From Actinobacillus arthritidis (GTDB lineage: Bacteria > Pseudomonadota > Gammaproteobacteria > Enterobacterales > Pasteurellaceae): a stretch of 64,000 nt of DNA. Both the position numbers and the translations under genes were made by a program. The stretch lies in the NCBI RefSeq assembly GCF_029774155.1, contig NZ_CP103833.1, positions 1,736,001 to 1,800,000 on the forward strand, given 5' to 3'. Every line of letters starts with the position of its first letter. Position 1 is the stretch's first letter. The notes beneath the pieces are model-generated. The model searched no databases. It saw only the letters and a list, made by a program, of their open reading frames with translations, and was not told the origin of the DNA. This document shows positions 34,188 through 44,506 of this stretch, piece after piece.

Positions 34188-36023
34188 TTAGAAAGTGTCT
34201 TGATCACGTAATAAATGAATATTACCTTTTCGTCTTAAAAAGCCCGAACGGTCAAAATATTCAATCAGCTGAACGGTTAGCTTACGTCCCCACTGAATCT
34301 CATCACGAAGTTGATTTACTGAAACAGAGCCATTTCGTTCTACAATATCTTTCACTAATTGAGCCAATTCAGTCATTCTCTCGCTGAGTAAGAAACGATC
34401 TTTCACAATCGGAATTAAGTAACCTAATTTACCGGCTTTATATAACAAGTTTCGCATTTCGGTTTCATCACAACATAATTCAGTAGCAATATCTCGGACC
34501 CAAAGTGCTTCACTTTTGCTTTCAAATAGCGGTCGAATTTGTTGCCAAAGTTGCAATTCCTCTGCAGAAAATTCAATACGATGACTCGGTAAATGGATCC
34601 AGCCTCGAGTTTGTGCCAACTGTTTGCTTTCGATTAAATCATCAATAAATTGGTAAGCTAACTGCTCCGGCTGATCTAATACAGCAATGCGATACAATCT
34701 CGCTTTAGTCACGCCTAATTGATCATTGTGATTTTGATGATACTCAGCGAGTTTTTCGATAATATTTTGTTGAATTTGTTGCTTAAATTCAGCGGTAAAA
34801 ATCCATTTTGATTGCACATCAAAACCAAGTTGTGCCAGATCTTGAATAAAACATTGTTCACGCCACAGCAATCCCTCAACCTGTTCCGCTCTCATATTTA
34901 AATAAAGTGCAATACGTTGAGAACAAGCGGTCATTTTTGCCAAATTGTTTACCAGCTCAAGGCGTTTCTCAGTGCGCTTATGGCGTTTCGGAGAATCAAT
35001 TTCTAAAACTTCCGCTCCTGCTAAGGTTTGACTGTCATCGCCACTACGAATAATCAGTTTATCCGTAACCGCCATTGCTAACGGCTCATCTAAAATCATT
35101 TCTGCAAACGTTTCGCTGTTTTTGACCGCTTGTTTTTCGGTTAAGAGATTCAGCTTACCGGTCACGTGCGAAGCAAAATGGTATAAATGTACAATATGAT
35201 TTTCTTTTAGGTTTTGTGCTGTCTGAATTTTAACCGTAATTCTATCGATAAATTGTGGCATTAGTTCGGTAATCCAATCACCACGCTGAATTTGTGCTTT
35301 TTCCACATTAGCAATATTTAGTGCCAAACGTTGTCCTACTGTACCAATTTCTGCCGGCTGATTTTGTGCGTGAATTTGTTTAATTCTAACTTTTTGACCG
35401 TTGGATAAATAAAACTCATCGCCAATTTTGACTTTACCCGCTACCACTGTTCCGGTCACGACTAAACCGGCACCTTTAATATTAAATACTCGGTCAATCG
35501 CATATCGAAACGGTTTTTCCAAAGGTAACTGTCGTCGGCTTAACTGAATTAATTGATTTCTTAATGATTCGATACCTTGCCCGGTTACCGCAGAGGTCAA
35601 GAAAAATGGTGCATCAGCTAAAAAGGGGTAAGTGGTTTTAATTGTTGCGATAAGCTGTTCTGTTTGACTTGCTTCCACACGATCCACTTTAGTTAACACC
35701 ACTAAAATATTAGTAAAATTCAATACACGCAGAATTTCCAAATGCTCTGCCGTTTGCGGTTTAATTCCTTCTTCAGCCGACACAATTAATAAGGCATTTT
35801 GTACACCGCCCAGTCCGGCAAGCATATTCGACAAGAATTTCTGATGCCCCGGCACATCAATAAAACCTAACACATCATCTTCAATCGGCAAGTAGGCATA
35901 GCCCAAATCAATCGTTAAACCGCGTTTTTTCTCTTCCGGTAAATGAGCGGTATTTGTGCCGGTTAAGGCTTGTAACAAGGATGTTTTTCCGTGGTCAACG
36001 TGTCCGCTTGTAACAAAAATCAT
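34188..36023 (-). CDS. selB: Selenocysteine-specific elongation factor SelB
   Basis: A 611-residue GTPase that delivers Sec-tRNA to UGA codons marked by a SECIS hairpin. G1 is [13 protein letters not shown]3 is DVPGHQKF and G4 is LTKVDR, followed by EF-Tu-like domains 2 and 3. The C-terminal winged helices (about residues 370-611) bind SECIS. Its ATG overlaps the selA stop. selA, selB and selC (tRNA-Sec) lie together; no selenoprotein gene is in the window. Confidence 0.95.
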   Translation of the reverse strand: MIFVTSGHVDHGKTSLLQALTGTNTAHLPEEKKRGLTIDLGYAYLPIEDDVLGFIDVPGHQKFLSNMLAGLGGVQNALLIVSAEEGIKPQTAEHLEILRVLNFTNILVVLTKVDRVEASQTEQLIATIKTTYPFLADAPFFLTSAVTGQGIESLRNQLIQLSRRQLPLEKPFRYAIDRVFNIKGAGLVVTGTVVAGKVKIGDEFYLSNGQKVRIKQIHAQNQPAEIGTVGQRLALNIANVEKAQIQRGDWITELMPQFIDRITVKIQTAQNLKENHIVHLYHFASHVTGKLNLLTEKQAVKNSETFAEMILDEPLAMAVTDKLIIRSGDDSQTLAGAEVLEIDSPKRHKRTEKRLELVNNLAKMTACSQRIALYLNMRAEQVEGLLWREQCFIQDLAQLGFDVQSKWIFTAEFKQQIQQNIIEKLAEYHQNHNDQLGVTKARLYRIAVLDQPEQLAYQFIDDLIESKQLAQTRGWIHLPSHRIEFSAEELQLWQQIRPLFESKSEALWVRDIATELCCDETEMRNLLYKAGKLGYLIPIVKDRFLLSERMTELAQLVKDIVERNGSVSVNQLRDEIQWGRKLTVQLIEYFDRSGFLRRKGNIHLLRDQDTF

Positions 36024-37406
36024 GCTTCCTCCAACATATTCAGCAACATCTCAAACTGTGCGACCGAACGCACATCCAGCCAAAATTTTTGCTGAGCAAA
36101 TCGTCCGATTATCGGGCTTGGCAAGACTTTAAATTTTTTCTCTAACTCAAGTAAATCACTCTGCTTATCCGCAAAAATCGTAACCGCAACTGAAGCTAAA
36201 GTTTCCGTCGGCAATGCTCCGCTACCGATTTGGGCAAGGCTTGGTTCCACTTGTAAATTATAACGAGAATCTAACCGCTTACTCAGCACCGCTTTTAAAC
36301 GTTCCGCTTTGGTTTGCAAGGTTGCAATAGATTGAGTTAATAAATGAAAAGTCGGTAACTCATCGGTTAATTTTTCTGGAAAAAGATAATGACGCAGTGT
36401 TGCTTCTAATGCGGATAAAATTACTTTATCACAGCGTAATACACGCTTGAGCGGATGTGATTGAAGTTCATCAATCAATGCTTTTTTCCCGACAATAATA
36501 CCGGCTTGTGGCCCACCTAATAATTTATCACCAGAAAATGACACCAAATCGACACCTGCCACAACCTTCTGCTGTACCATAGGCTCTGGCGGTAAACCAA
36601 GTGCGACCATATCCGTCAGCGAACCACTACCTAAATCACTCATCACCGGCAAATTAAATTCTTTCGCTAATTCAACCAATTCCTCTTCAGATACCGATTT
36701 AGTAAAACCTTGAATATGGTAATTACTGGTATGTACTTTCATTAAGAAAGCGGTATTTTCATTAATTGCATTGCGATAATCACGTAAATGAGTGCGATTG
36801 GTCGTGCCGACTTCCACTAATTTACAACCGGCTTGAGCCATAATATCAGGGATACGAAACGCACCGCCGATTTCTACCAATTCGCCACGAGAAACTATCA
36901 CTTCTTTACCCTGTGCAAACGTAGCTAACATCAATAATACTGCCGCAAACATTATTATTCACAACGCAAGCGGCTTCCGCTCTGGTAAGTTGCTGAATCA
37001 ATTGAGAAATATAAATATCTCGATGACTACGCTTCCCTTCATCAATATCAAATTCCAACGCAACATTATTTCGCATCGCATTCGTCGCCGCTTGCACTGC
37101 ATTTTCCGACCACAATCCACGACCTAAATTAGTATGTAACACCGTACCGGTAAGATTAAAGACCGTTTTACTCGATACAGTACATTTTGTCCGTAAATTT
37201 TGCTCAATTACACTAAAAATTGAAGACTGCTCAGTAATAAAATCCGGTAAACATTGTTGTTTAACAATCTGCTCACGTACATTTTCTATTAGTCGCCTTG
37301 CCTCTTGAACAAAGGCTTGATGACCGAATTGTTCAATTAAATCAGCACCTTGAGTACTTTTGACCAATTTATCTATAGAAGGGATAACTCGAAATAATGT
37401 TTGCAT
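36020..37406 (-). CDS. selA: L-seryl-tRNA(Sec) selenium transferase (frameshifted in this sequence)
   Basis: SelA converts seryl-tRNA(Sec) to selenocysteyl-tRNA(Sec) with PLP and selenophosphate. The N-terminal part ([32 protein letters not shown]) ends near EAACVVNNN, and the rest ([20 protein letters not shown]; the PLP-lysine region [20 protein letters not shown]) is one frame over. The break is at about 36945-36955 (AATGTTTGCGGC). Removing one base gives 461 residues, normal. The working selB and selC beside it argue for a data error. Confidence 0.94.
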
Positions 37407-37427
37407 AGTAAAAAGCGTTAAGAAATT

Positions 37428-37456
37428 TTGGACAATTTTAATAAATAAAGTAGAAT
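37428..37456 (+). promoter_or_regulatory. Promoter of selC
   Basis: TTGGAC (37428-37433), 17 bases, TAGAAT (37451-37456), placing the start of transcription about ten bases before the tRNA. Confidence 0.7.
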
Positions 37457-37472
37457 ATCGCCACTCTTTAAA

Positions 37473-37567
37473 GGAAGCGAGTCATCTCCGGTGAGGTGGC
37501 AGGACTTCAAATCCTGTTGAGGACGCCAGCGTTCTTGGGTGGGTTCGACTCCCATTCGCTTCCGCCA
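37473..37567 (+). tRNA. selC: tRNA-Sec (UCA anticodon)
   Basis: A 95-nucleotide tRNA with the long acceptor arm (GGAAGCGA / TCGCTTCC), a large variable arm, the anticodon loop CTTCAAA with TCA at 37507-37509, the T loop GGTTCGACTCC and an encoded CCA end. The length and the run GTCATCTCCGGTGAGG are nearly identical to E. coli selC. It reads UGA as selenocysteine with SelA and SelB, encoded divergently 67 bases away. mioC follows after 15 bases and may share its transcript. Confidence 0.98.
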
Positions 37568-37582
37568 ATCATTCCTAATTCT

Positions 37583-38026
37583 ATGACCAAATCTATTTGT
37601 ATTATCACAGGCAGTACCCTCGGTGGTGCAGAATACGTTGCCGATCATCTTGAAAGTTGTTTAACCGCACTAGGATTTTCTGTCGAACTCTTTAATCAAG
37701 CAACCTTAGCAGATATTCAACATCAAACCCATTTAATTGTCGTCACTTCGACTCACGGTGCAGGCGAGTTACCGGATAACATTAAACCGTTATTTGACGA
37801 ACTGACGGCAAGCGATTTAGATCTCAGCGGTATGAAATTCGGTGTGGTCGGTTTAGGCGACACTGATTACGATACTTTCTGCCATTCGGTTGATATTGTT
37901 GAAAACGGACTAACCGCCAAAGGTGCTAAACAGATATGTGAATCAGTTCGCATTGATGTGGCAAACAATTTTGACCACGACAGTACGGCGGAAGAATGGT
38001 TGCCAAGTTTTGTTGAGCAGATATAG
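37583..38026 (+). CDS. mioC: Flavodoxin-like protein MioC
   Basis: A 147-residue FMN-binding protein: the phosphate loop [14 protein letters not shown] near residues 9-22, then [14 protein letters not shown] and [15 protein letters not shown], the flavin ring loops. In E. coli MioC supports biotin synthase as an electron carrier. I start at the ATG at 37583; the frame extends into selC but nothing supports that. In E. coli mioC lies beside oriC, but here it is next to selC. Confidence 0.93.
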   Translation: MTKSICIITGSTLGGAEYVADHLESCLTALGFSVELFNQATLADIQHQTHLIVVTSTHGAGELPDNIKPLFDELTASDLDLSGMKFGVVGLGDTDYDTFCHSVDIVENGLTAKGAKQICESVRIDVANNFDHDSTAEEWLPSFVEQI

Positions 38027-38046
38027 CGAACAGTTTGAAATGACAG

Positions 38047-38085
38047 GCGGTCGGAATTTGCAAAAAGTTTGCAGATTCCAACCGC
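38047..38085. terminator. Bidirectional terminator built from uptake signals
   Basis: GCGGTCGGAATTTGCAAA pairs with GTTTGCAGATTCCAACCGC, followed by a T run on the plus strand. It lies between convergent mioC and lyxK and both arms carry uptake-signal cores. Confidence 0.7.
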
Positions 38086-38096
38086 TTTTTTTAATC

Positions 38097-39554
38097 TTAA
38101 AGCATCGCTTTTAACGCTTCAGTGAGCTGTTGATAACGCTGATATTTTTGTTGGTAAGCGGTGAAATTTACCGGATTCGGTTGCACTTTTAACATTTCCG
38201 CTTTTAATGCCTGCACTTGGTTGATCTCTGCACCAGTGCCTTGCATCGCCATTAATGCCGCACCTAAACAACCGGTTTCTTCCACTTGTGGAATTTCCAA
38301 TTGCATACCGGTTAAATCGGCGAGCATTTGTAGCCAAATCGGTGATTTGGTCGGTCCGCCGGTTACACGTAATACATTTGCATTCGGGAAACGTAGCTTC
38401 ATACGGTTGAGGTGGTGCATAAGACTAAACAGCACACCTTCATAAATCGCCTGCAATAAATGTGCTTGGCTGTGGTGCGATTGCAAACCGTAGAAGCCCG
38501 CTTGCATACCTAAGCCGGCATTCGAGCCGTATAAAAACGGCACAAATAACACAGAACTGGTCGCCGGCGGTAAGCTCGCCACTTGTTGATTAATTTCTGC
38601 ATAATCTAATTTCCATTGTTTCACAAACCATTCCAAATTACCGGCAGAAGTCGGGCTGGCTTCGTGTACGATAAATTTACCTTCGTCTGCATAGCGACCA
38701 TAGACAAACGGCAAGGTTTGAGTCGGGTCGAGATTATCGGTAATGCCGCTGACAACCGACCATGTGCCTAATACCGCATTCAGTTTGCTTTCGTCATCTA
38801 AGTTGGCACAACGTGCGGTGGAAACTACATCAAATAAACCGCCGACCACCGGCGTTCCTACCGCTAAGCCGGTTAGTTCGGTCACGCTTCGGTAACATAG
38901 CCGGCAATCTGATTCGGTTTAATCACAGGCGGTAGCTTTTCTAAAATATTTTGCAAACCGAGTAAATCAGCTAATGTTTGGTCGTATTCGCCGGTTGCCA
39001 TATTGTAGAGATTGCTTTCGGAAATATTGGTTTCTTCGGCAAATAATTCGCCGGTTAAACAGAAACGTAAATAGTCGTGCGACATCAGGACCGAGCCAAT
39101 TTGTGCATAACGTTCCGGCTCATTGTCTTGTACCCAACGCAAAATCGAAACAGGATGTCCGGTCCATAACGTCTGGCGGGTAATCGGATAAAGTTTTTCC
39201 GGAATACCGTCCGCCTGCCACTGTCTCACAATTGAAAGCGAACGTTGATCGGAAGACAAAATCGCTCTGCCAAGCGGTTGGTTTTGCTGATCAAGTAAAA
39301 ACGCACCTTTGCCTTGTGCTGAAATGCCCACCCCTTTGATAGCAGTCGGATTTACTCCGCTTTTTGCAATGGTTTGACGTACTACCTCGGCACACACTTG
39401 CCAAAGTTGTTGCATATCTCGTTCGGCATAACCCGCCTGTTCGCTGATAACCGCCACATTCTCACGATGAATGCCGTGCAACTCGCCAGTTTGATCAAAA
39501 AGTGCGGCTTTGACAAAAGTACCAGCCGCAGTCTATGCCTAGGTAGTAGTTCAT
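38097..39554 (-). CDS. lyxK: L-xylulose / 3-keto-L-gulonate kinase (two indels in this sequence)
   Basis: An FGGY-family sugar kinase very close to E. coli LyxK (shared GISAQGKG, PLGRAILSSDQR, LYPITRQTLWTGHPVS, VVGGLFDVVSTA, VHEASPTSAGNLEWF, LPFLYGSNAGL-type blocks). It phosphorylates L-xylulose or 3-keto-L-gulonate for the pentose route. An extra T near 39526 (TGCGGCTGGTAC) breaks the first phosphate loop, and a missing base near 38884 (GAAGCGTGACC) breaks the middle. Repaired length is 485. Data errors. It is the last gene after the ABC ATPase and permease, so it probably acts on the sugar they import. Confidence 0.92.
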
Positions 39555-39629
39555 AATGTTATCCTTATTGTTTAAATTAAATTTCACCGGAATAAGTAGT
39601 CTTAAGTTTGGCTTGTTTTTAAAGAACGG

Positions 39630-40658
39630 CTATTCTCTAAAGAAAATACGTTTTAACTGACCTGTAGAAACCTTGCCGCGTCTTACTTGGTCAAAGAATA
39701 CTGCAAGGATAATAACAATACCAATAATTAAACGTTGTAGATAAGATGTTACATTTAATAGTGTTAGACCGTTTTGCAATACTCCCATAATTAGTGCGCC
39801 GATTGATGTTCCAATGACAGAACCGAATCCGCCAATTAGGCTCGTACCGCCAATAACTGTTGCCGCAATGGCGTCTAATTCATATCCCGTACCGGCTATA
39901 GGTTGTGCCGCATTAAGCCGTCCGACTAAAATAACCGCACCTATTGCCGCTAACGCGCCATTAATAACATACGTTTTCACTTCAAGTTTATCGACATTTA
40001 CACCCGATAAACGAACCGCTTCTCGATTTCCACCTAAAGCATAAATCTGACGACCAAAAATAGTTTGCGTCAGCACATAAAAACTCACTAAAACGACTAA
40101 AATAGCGATAATTACAGGAATCGGAATAGAAAAAGACTCTGAAACGGGAATACGTCCGTTACCAAAAAATCGTAAAGCATCAGGGAAATTGTAGATGGTT
40201 TTCCCGTCCGATAAGGTTAAAGCCAATCCTCTGGCAATCCCCATCATTCCAAGGGTCGCAATAAATGATGTGACTTTACCATATACAATAATAATGCCAT
40301 TTACATACCCACATAGCGCACCGACCAAAATACTCCCTAATATGGAAAGTAAAACTACGCCTAATATGGTTATATCCGAAGCGTTCTCTCCCAACCACTT
40401 AACCCCTGCATGAGTAAACAACCCCAAGCAAACGGCACTTAGTGCCACAATAGAACCGACGGAAAGATCGATTCCTCCTGTCAGAATAACGTAGGTCATA
40501 CCTACTGCAATAATACAAATGACAGAAACTTGTAATAAAATATTCAAAATATTATTGGTAGATAAAAATGCATCCGAAGCAAATGACATTCCAATAATCA
40601 TTACAATCAGCGCAATACCAATCCCTAATTTTGAAAAAATTGATTTTAAATTATCCAT
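39630..40658 (-). CDS. Ribose-type sugar ABC transporter permease
   Basis: A 342-residue RbsC/BPD-2 family inner-membrane permease with about 8-10 helices. Characteristic blocks are YVILTGGIDLSVGSIVALSA (near residue 56) and GREIYALGGN-like QIYALGGNREAVRLSGVN, the coupling loop, and then GTGYELDAIAATVIGGTSL. It lies eight bases after its ATPase and 75 bases before lyxK, so the three form one unit. Pentose or related sugar uptake is inferred from lyxK. Confidence 0.93.
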   Translation of the reverse strand: MDNLKSIFSKLGIGIALIVMIIGMSFASDAFLSTNNILNILLQVSVICIIAVGMTYVILTGGIDLSVGSIVALSAVCLGLFTHAGVKWLGENASDITILGVVLLSILGSILVGALCGYVNGIIIVYGKVTSFIATLGMMGIARGLALTLSDGKTIYNFPDALRFFGNGRIPVSESFSIPIPVIIAILVVLVSFYVLTQTIFGRQIYALGGNREAVRLSGVNVDKLEVKTYVINGALAAIGAVILVGRLNAAQPIAGTGYELDAIAATVIGGTSLIGGFGSVIGTSIGALIMGVLQNGLTLLNVTSYLQRLIIGIVIILAVFFDQVRRGKVSTGQLKRIFFRE

Positions 40659-40666
40659 TCTTTACC

Positions 40667-42157
40667 TCACACACCAATCATAGCTTTCATTAAGTTCTCT
40701 TCCGTAATTTGAGAACGTTCTTTCACTTCTTCTACAATTTCACCATTTCGCATAACCATCACTCTGTCTGACATTGTGATTAACTCCGGCAAATCCGACG
40801 ATACCATAATGATAGTACCTCCATTATCGGTAAACTCTCGCATAAGATCATAGATTTCTGACTTTGCTCCCACATCAATGCCTCGTGTAGGCTCATCAAA
40901 AAACAGAATATCGACTCCACTTTCTAACCAACGCGCAATCACCACTTTTTGCTGGTTTCCTCCCGAAAGTGTTCTTGTATTTTGTTCACTATTGTTTGAT
41001 ACAATCCTCAAACGGTTCCGCTGGTTTTCCGCCACATTTTTTTCTTTTGTCTGATCTAATTTCAATCCCGTCCAAAAACGGCTTAAAATAGGTAAGGTAA
41101 TATTTTTGCGAATACTTTGATCTAGTACCAATCCCTGTAGTTTTCGATCTTCTGTAATAAAACCGATATTATGTTTGACCGCTTGTTCGGGAGAATGAAT
41201 AAAGACTTCGATTCCATCAATAAAAATGCTTCCTTGTGCCTCATCCGCCCCATAAATTGCTCTTAATAATTCGGTACGTCCTGCTCCGACCAAACCGGCA
41301 AAACCTAATATTTCTCCTTTATATACTTTAAAAGAGGTCGGTTTAACATTTTTATTGGTTATATTTTCAATACGCAACTTTTCTTGAGTAAACGTAACCT
41401 CTCGTTGATAATGGCTTAAATTAATTTCTCGACCGACCATTAGCTTAACGATTTCTTCTACGGAAGTATCTTTATATGGCATGGTACCTGTAATGCTACC
41501 ATCTCGTAATACGGTGACTTTATCCGAAATATACTGAAATTCTTCTAAGCGATGTGAAATATAAATCATCGCGACACCCTTTTCTTTTAATTGATGAATG
41601 ATTCTAAAAAGGGTTTCGGTATTTTTACGAGAAATAGAAGAAGTAGGTTCATCAAAAATTAATACTTTATATTCACTAAATATAGCTTTAGCAATTTCAA
41701 CCATTTGCTGTTGAGCAATTGAAAGATCTGAAACCAAATCATCCGGTTTTATATCAAGCTCTAATTCATTAATAATCTTTTGGGTTTTCTCCCGCATAGT
41801 CTGCCAATCCATACGGTTTCCGAAAGTCGAATGTTCTTTACCTAAAAAGATATTTTCTAATACGGTGAGCTGAGGGACTAACATTAACTCTTGATGAATA
41901 AACCCAATCCCATATTTTTGTCCGTCTTTCACATTACGAGGCGCATAGATTTTGCCGTGAAAAGACATTTCACCACTATCCGCATCATAAATACCGGCAA
42001 TGATCTTACATAAAGTCGATTTTCCCGCCCCATTTTCACCAATTAAACAATGAACCTCTCCAGCATATATATCTAGATCAATCTTATCTAACACAGTGAC
42101 ACCATAGAAACTTTTACTAATGTTTCTAAGAGATAAAATAGGTAAATCATCCGACAT
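40667..42157 (-). CDS. Ribose-type sugar ABC transporter, double ATPase
   Basis: A 496-residue RbsA-type protein with two ATPase cassettes. The first has GENGAGKSTLCKIIAG and VSDLSIAQQQMVEIAKA with LIFDEPTSS; the second has GLVGAGRTELLRAIYG and LSGGNQQKVVIARWL with FFDEPTRGID. The degenerate Walker A of the second half is usual for this family. First gene of the leftward unit; the binding protein is divergent across 217 bases with two CRP-like sites. Confidence 0.95.
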   Translation of the reverse strand: MSDDLPILSLRNISKSFYGVTVLDKIDLDIYAGEVHCLIGENGAGKSTLCKIIAGIYDADSGEMSFHGKIYAPRNVKDGQKYGIGFIHQELMLVPQLTVLENIFLGKEHSTFGNRMDWQTMREKTQKIINELELDIKPDDLVSDLSIAQQQMVEIAKAIFSEYKVLIFDEPTSSISRKNTETLFRIIHQLKEKGVAMIYISHRLEEFQYISDKVTVLRDGSITGTMPYKDTSVEEIVKLMVGREINLSHYQREVTFTQEKLRIENITNKNVKPTSFKVYKGEILGFAGLVGAGRTELLRAIYGADEAQGSIFIDGIEVFIHSPEQAVKHNIGFITEDRKLQGLVLDQSIRKNITLPILSRFWTGLKLDQTKEKNVAENQRNRLRIVSNNSEQNTRTLSGGNQQKVVIARWLESGVDILFFDEPTRGIDVGAKSEIYDLMREFTDNGGTIIMVSSDLPELITMSDRVMVMRNGEIVEEVKERSQITEENLMKAMIGV

Positions 42158-42215
42158 AATGGTTATCCTCTTAGCAAATTTTATATTAACGATAATATAA
42201 AAATAGGAATTAAAC

Positions 42216-42231
42216 CGTGAGTAACATCACA
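42216..42231. promoter_or_regulatory. CRP-like site 1 of the sugar ABC transporter region
   Basis: CGTGA-N6-TCACA, nine of ten consensus positions, 59 bases from the ATPase start and in the shared divergent promoter region. Points to catabolite control of the transporter. Confidence 0.6.
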
Positions 42232-42291
42232 TAATCCAAACTCTATAGCGAAATTTTTTATTTAAGGAATTACTTATTTCTTTCTAAATTT

Positions 42292-42307
42292 TGCGAGCCA
42301 TATCACT
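42292..42307. promoter_or_regulatory. CRP-like site 2 of the sugar ABC transporter region
   Basis: TGCGA-N6-TCACT, eight of ten consensus positions, 68 bases before the binding-protein start. Confidence 0.45.
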
Positions 42308-42374
42308 GTTTTCAAATTAATTTTCTTTTAGGATTATGATTAGTTATCTGACCATAAACCCAATGGAGTTAATT

Positions 42375-43312
42375 ATGAAAGCTAGATTATTCAAAACAAC
42401 GCTTATCGCAAGTGCATTAGCGATTTCAACTTCTCTTTTTGCCGCGGAAAAACCTCAAATTGCTTTACTGATGAAAACATTAAGTAACGAATATTTCATT
42501 TCTATGCAAAAAGGGGCTGAAGAAACAGCTAAAAAATTGAATGTAGATTTAACAATTCAAGTTGCGGAAAAAGAGGATTCTACGGAGCAACTTGTCGGTT
42601 TAGTTGAAAATATGATTGCGAAAAAAGTTGATGCAATTATCGTTACCCCAAATGACTCTATTGCTTTCATTCCGGCTTTCCAAAAAGCAGATAAAGCAGG
42701 TATTCCTATTATTGACTTAGACGTACGCCTTGATGCGGAAGCGACTAAAAAAGCAGGCTTAAAATTTAACTATGTCGGAGTTGATAATTTCAACGGCGGT
42801 TACTTAGAAGCTAAAAATCTTGCCGAAGCTATCGGCAAAAAAGGTAACGTAGCTATGCTTGAAGGAATACCCGGTGTAGATAATGGTGAACAACGTAAAG
42901 CCGGCGCATTAAAAGCATTCTCAGAATATCCGGATATTAAAATTGTTGCTTCTCAATCTGCGAATTGGGAAACAGAACAAGCCTTAAACGTCACAACCAA
43001 TATTTTAACGGCTAATCCAAACATTCAAGGTATTTTCGCGCAAATGATAATATGGCTATAGGTGCTGTCACTGCGGTTGAAAATGCCGGTTTAGCCGGAA
43101 AAGTCCTAGTAACCGGCTATGACGGTATTCCACTTGCGATTGAATACGTCAAACAAGGTAAAATGCAAAATACTATCGACCAATTACCGAAAAAACAAGT
43201 CGCTGTAGCGATTGAATATGCAATCAAAAAAATTAATAAACAAGAAATCCCTGAAGTTTACTACATTGACCCTGTAGTTGTTGATCAAGCCGAAGCGAAG
43301 AAAAATTATTAA
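42375..43312 (+). CDS. Periplasmic sugar-binding protein, RbsB family (frameshifted in this sequence)
   Basis: A periplasmic binding protein with a signal peptide (MKARLFKTTLIASALAISTS, cleaved near LFAA). The body reads like RbsB: IALLMKTLSNEYFISMQKGA, then VDAIIVTPNDSIAF and VGVDNFNGGYLEAKNLAE. A base is missing from the A run at about 43042-43046 (CAAATGATAATATGG). With it restored, FAQNDNMAIGAVTAVENAG continues into VLVTGYDGIPLAIEYVKQG, 312 residues in all. Binding protein of the divergent ABC transporter. Ends at a good terminator. Confidence 0.92.
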
Positions 43313-43337
43313 TACCTAAATTGTAAATTCAACTTTA

Positions 43338-43376
43338 TAACCAGTCCTATTTTAGTTGTAGGACTGGTTATTTTTT
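43338..43376 (+). terminator. Terminator of the sugar-binding protein gene
   Basis: Perfect 12-base stem TAACCAGTCCTA / TAGGACTGGTTA with a 9-base loop and a T run. Confidence 0.9.
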
Positions 43377-43405
43377 ACCTAACCAGTTGACATAATAACG
43401 TTAAA

Positions 43406-44391
43406 CTACTTCGCTAACGCATCAATTTGTTTGATAAGACTGTCGCCATTTTTTTCAATAAAGGCTTTGCGAGTTTCGCCTTCAACCGCCGCTTTAAACG
43501 GAGCAGTATCCAGTTTTTCGACAAATTCTACACCGGCTTTTTTCATTTTCTCGATAATGCCTTGTTCATTATCTAAATTGAGTTGGCGTTGGTATTTGCC
43601 CGCTTCGAGGGCGCTTCGCTAAGTGCTTTTTGTTGCTCCGCCGGCAGTGCATCGAATTTGGCTTTGTTCATCACCACAATCAGCGGTGTATAGCCGTGAT
43701 TGGTCGGGCTGAAATATTTTTGCACTTCATATAGTTTTGCTGACCATACAATACCAATAGGGTGTTCTTGCGCATCTACCGCTTTGGTTTCTAATGCGGT
43801 ATAAAGCTCGGAAAGCGGCATCGGCACCGGATTTGCGCCTAAAATCGAAAATGCTTTGATATACATCGGGTTTTGGTTGGTGCGAACTTTCAAACCTTTA
43901 ATATCTTCCGGTTTGGCCACCGGATGTTTGGAGTTGGTAAAGCCACGGAAGCCCACTTCCCAGAACGCTAAACCTTTTAAGCCGTGTGCTTCGAGTTTTG
44001 CCAACAGTGTTTGTCCGATTTCGCCGTCTAACACTTGGTAGGCGTGGTCGCGATCTTTAAAAATAAACGGAATATCAATCACGTTTAATTCGGAGGCAAG
44101 CCCTGTGAAGTTTGAGGAGCTGGACATCGCTAAATCAATCGTACCGCCACGTACACCGCTAATTGCCGTTTGCGCATTACCGAGCGTGCTATCGGGGAAT
44201 AAGCTCAGTTTTAATCCTTTATTGGATTTTTGTTGTAATAACTCGTTAAATTTTTTGGCGGCAATATGTTGGCTGTCGGAACGTGGTGCTTCATAGCCGA
44301 AACGGAAAGTGGTCTCCGCCGCCTGAACGCCGCTAAATAAAGAGAAACTCGCAACCAATGTCGCAAGTGCTTTAAGATTAAAACATTTCAT
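43406..44391 (-). CDS. TRAP transporter binding protein, YiaO paralogue 2 (frameshifted in this sequence)
   Basis: DctP-family periplasmic binding protein with signal peptide (start ATG at 44391 after GGAGAACGTT; cleavage near VQAA). FGYEAPRSDSQH, SGVRGGTIDLAMS and KGLKVRTNQNPMYIKAFS, which contains the carboxylate-binding arginine, match its upstream neighbour nearly residue for residue. The frame breaks near 43605-43618 (GAAGCGCCCTCG, one base short of GAAGCNGCCCTCG). Repaired length is 328, the same as the neighbour. Its end reads KQIDALAK-like. It is a tandem duplicate, last in the yia operon. Confidence 0.9.
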
Positions 44392-44455
44392 AACGTTCTC
44401 CAAAAAGGTACTAAGCAGTTTCCTATACACCCTCTCCCCTTGAGGGAGAGAAGAA

Positions 44456-44500
44456 CAAGCGGTCTGATTTACAAAAAATTTTGTAAATCAAACCGCTTGT
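44456..44500. terminator. Inverted uptake-signal hairpin between the two yiaO copies
   Basis: ACAAGCGGTCTGATTTACAA pairs with TTGTAAATCAAACCGCTTGT around a short AT loop, a stem of about 20 bases with one bulge. It may reduce read-through from yiaO into its duplicate. A CCCTCTCCCC/GAGGGAGAG dyad lies just beside it (44428-44450). Confidence 0.6.
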
Positions 44501-44506
44501 CATGGC

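Noticed and set aside
37418-37648. Minus-strand open frame over the selC region
   Set aside because: It covers a complete tRNA-Sec gene and the start of mioC; the frame is a by-product.
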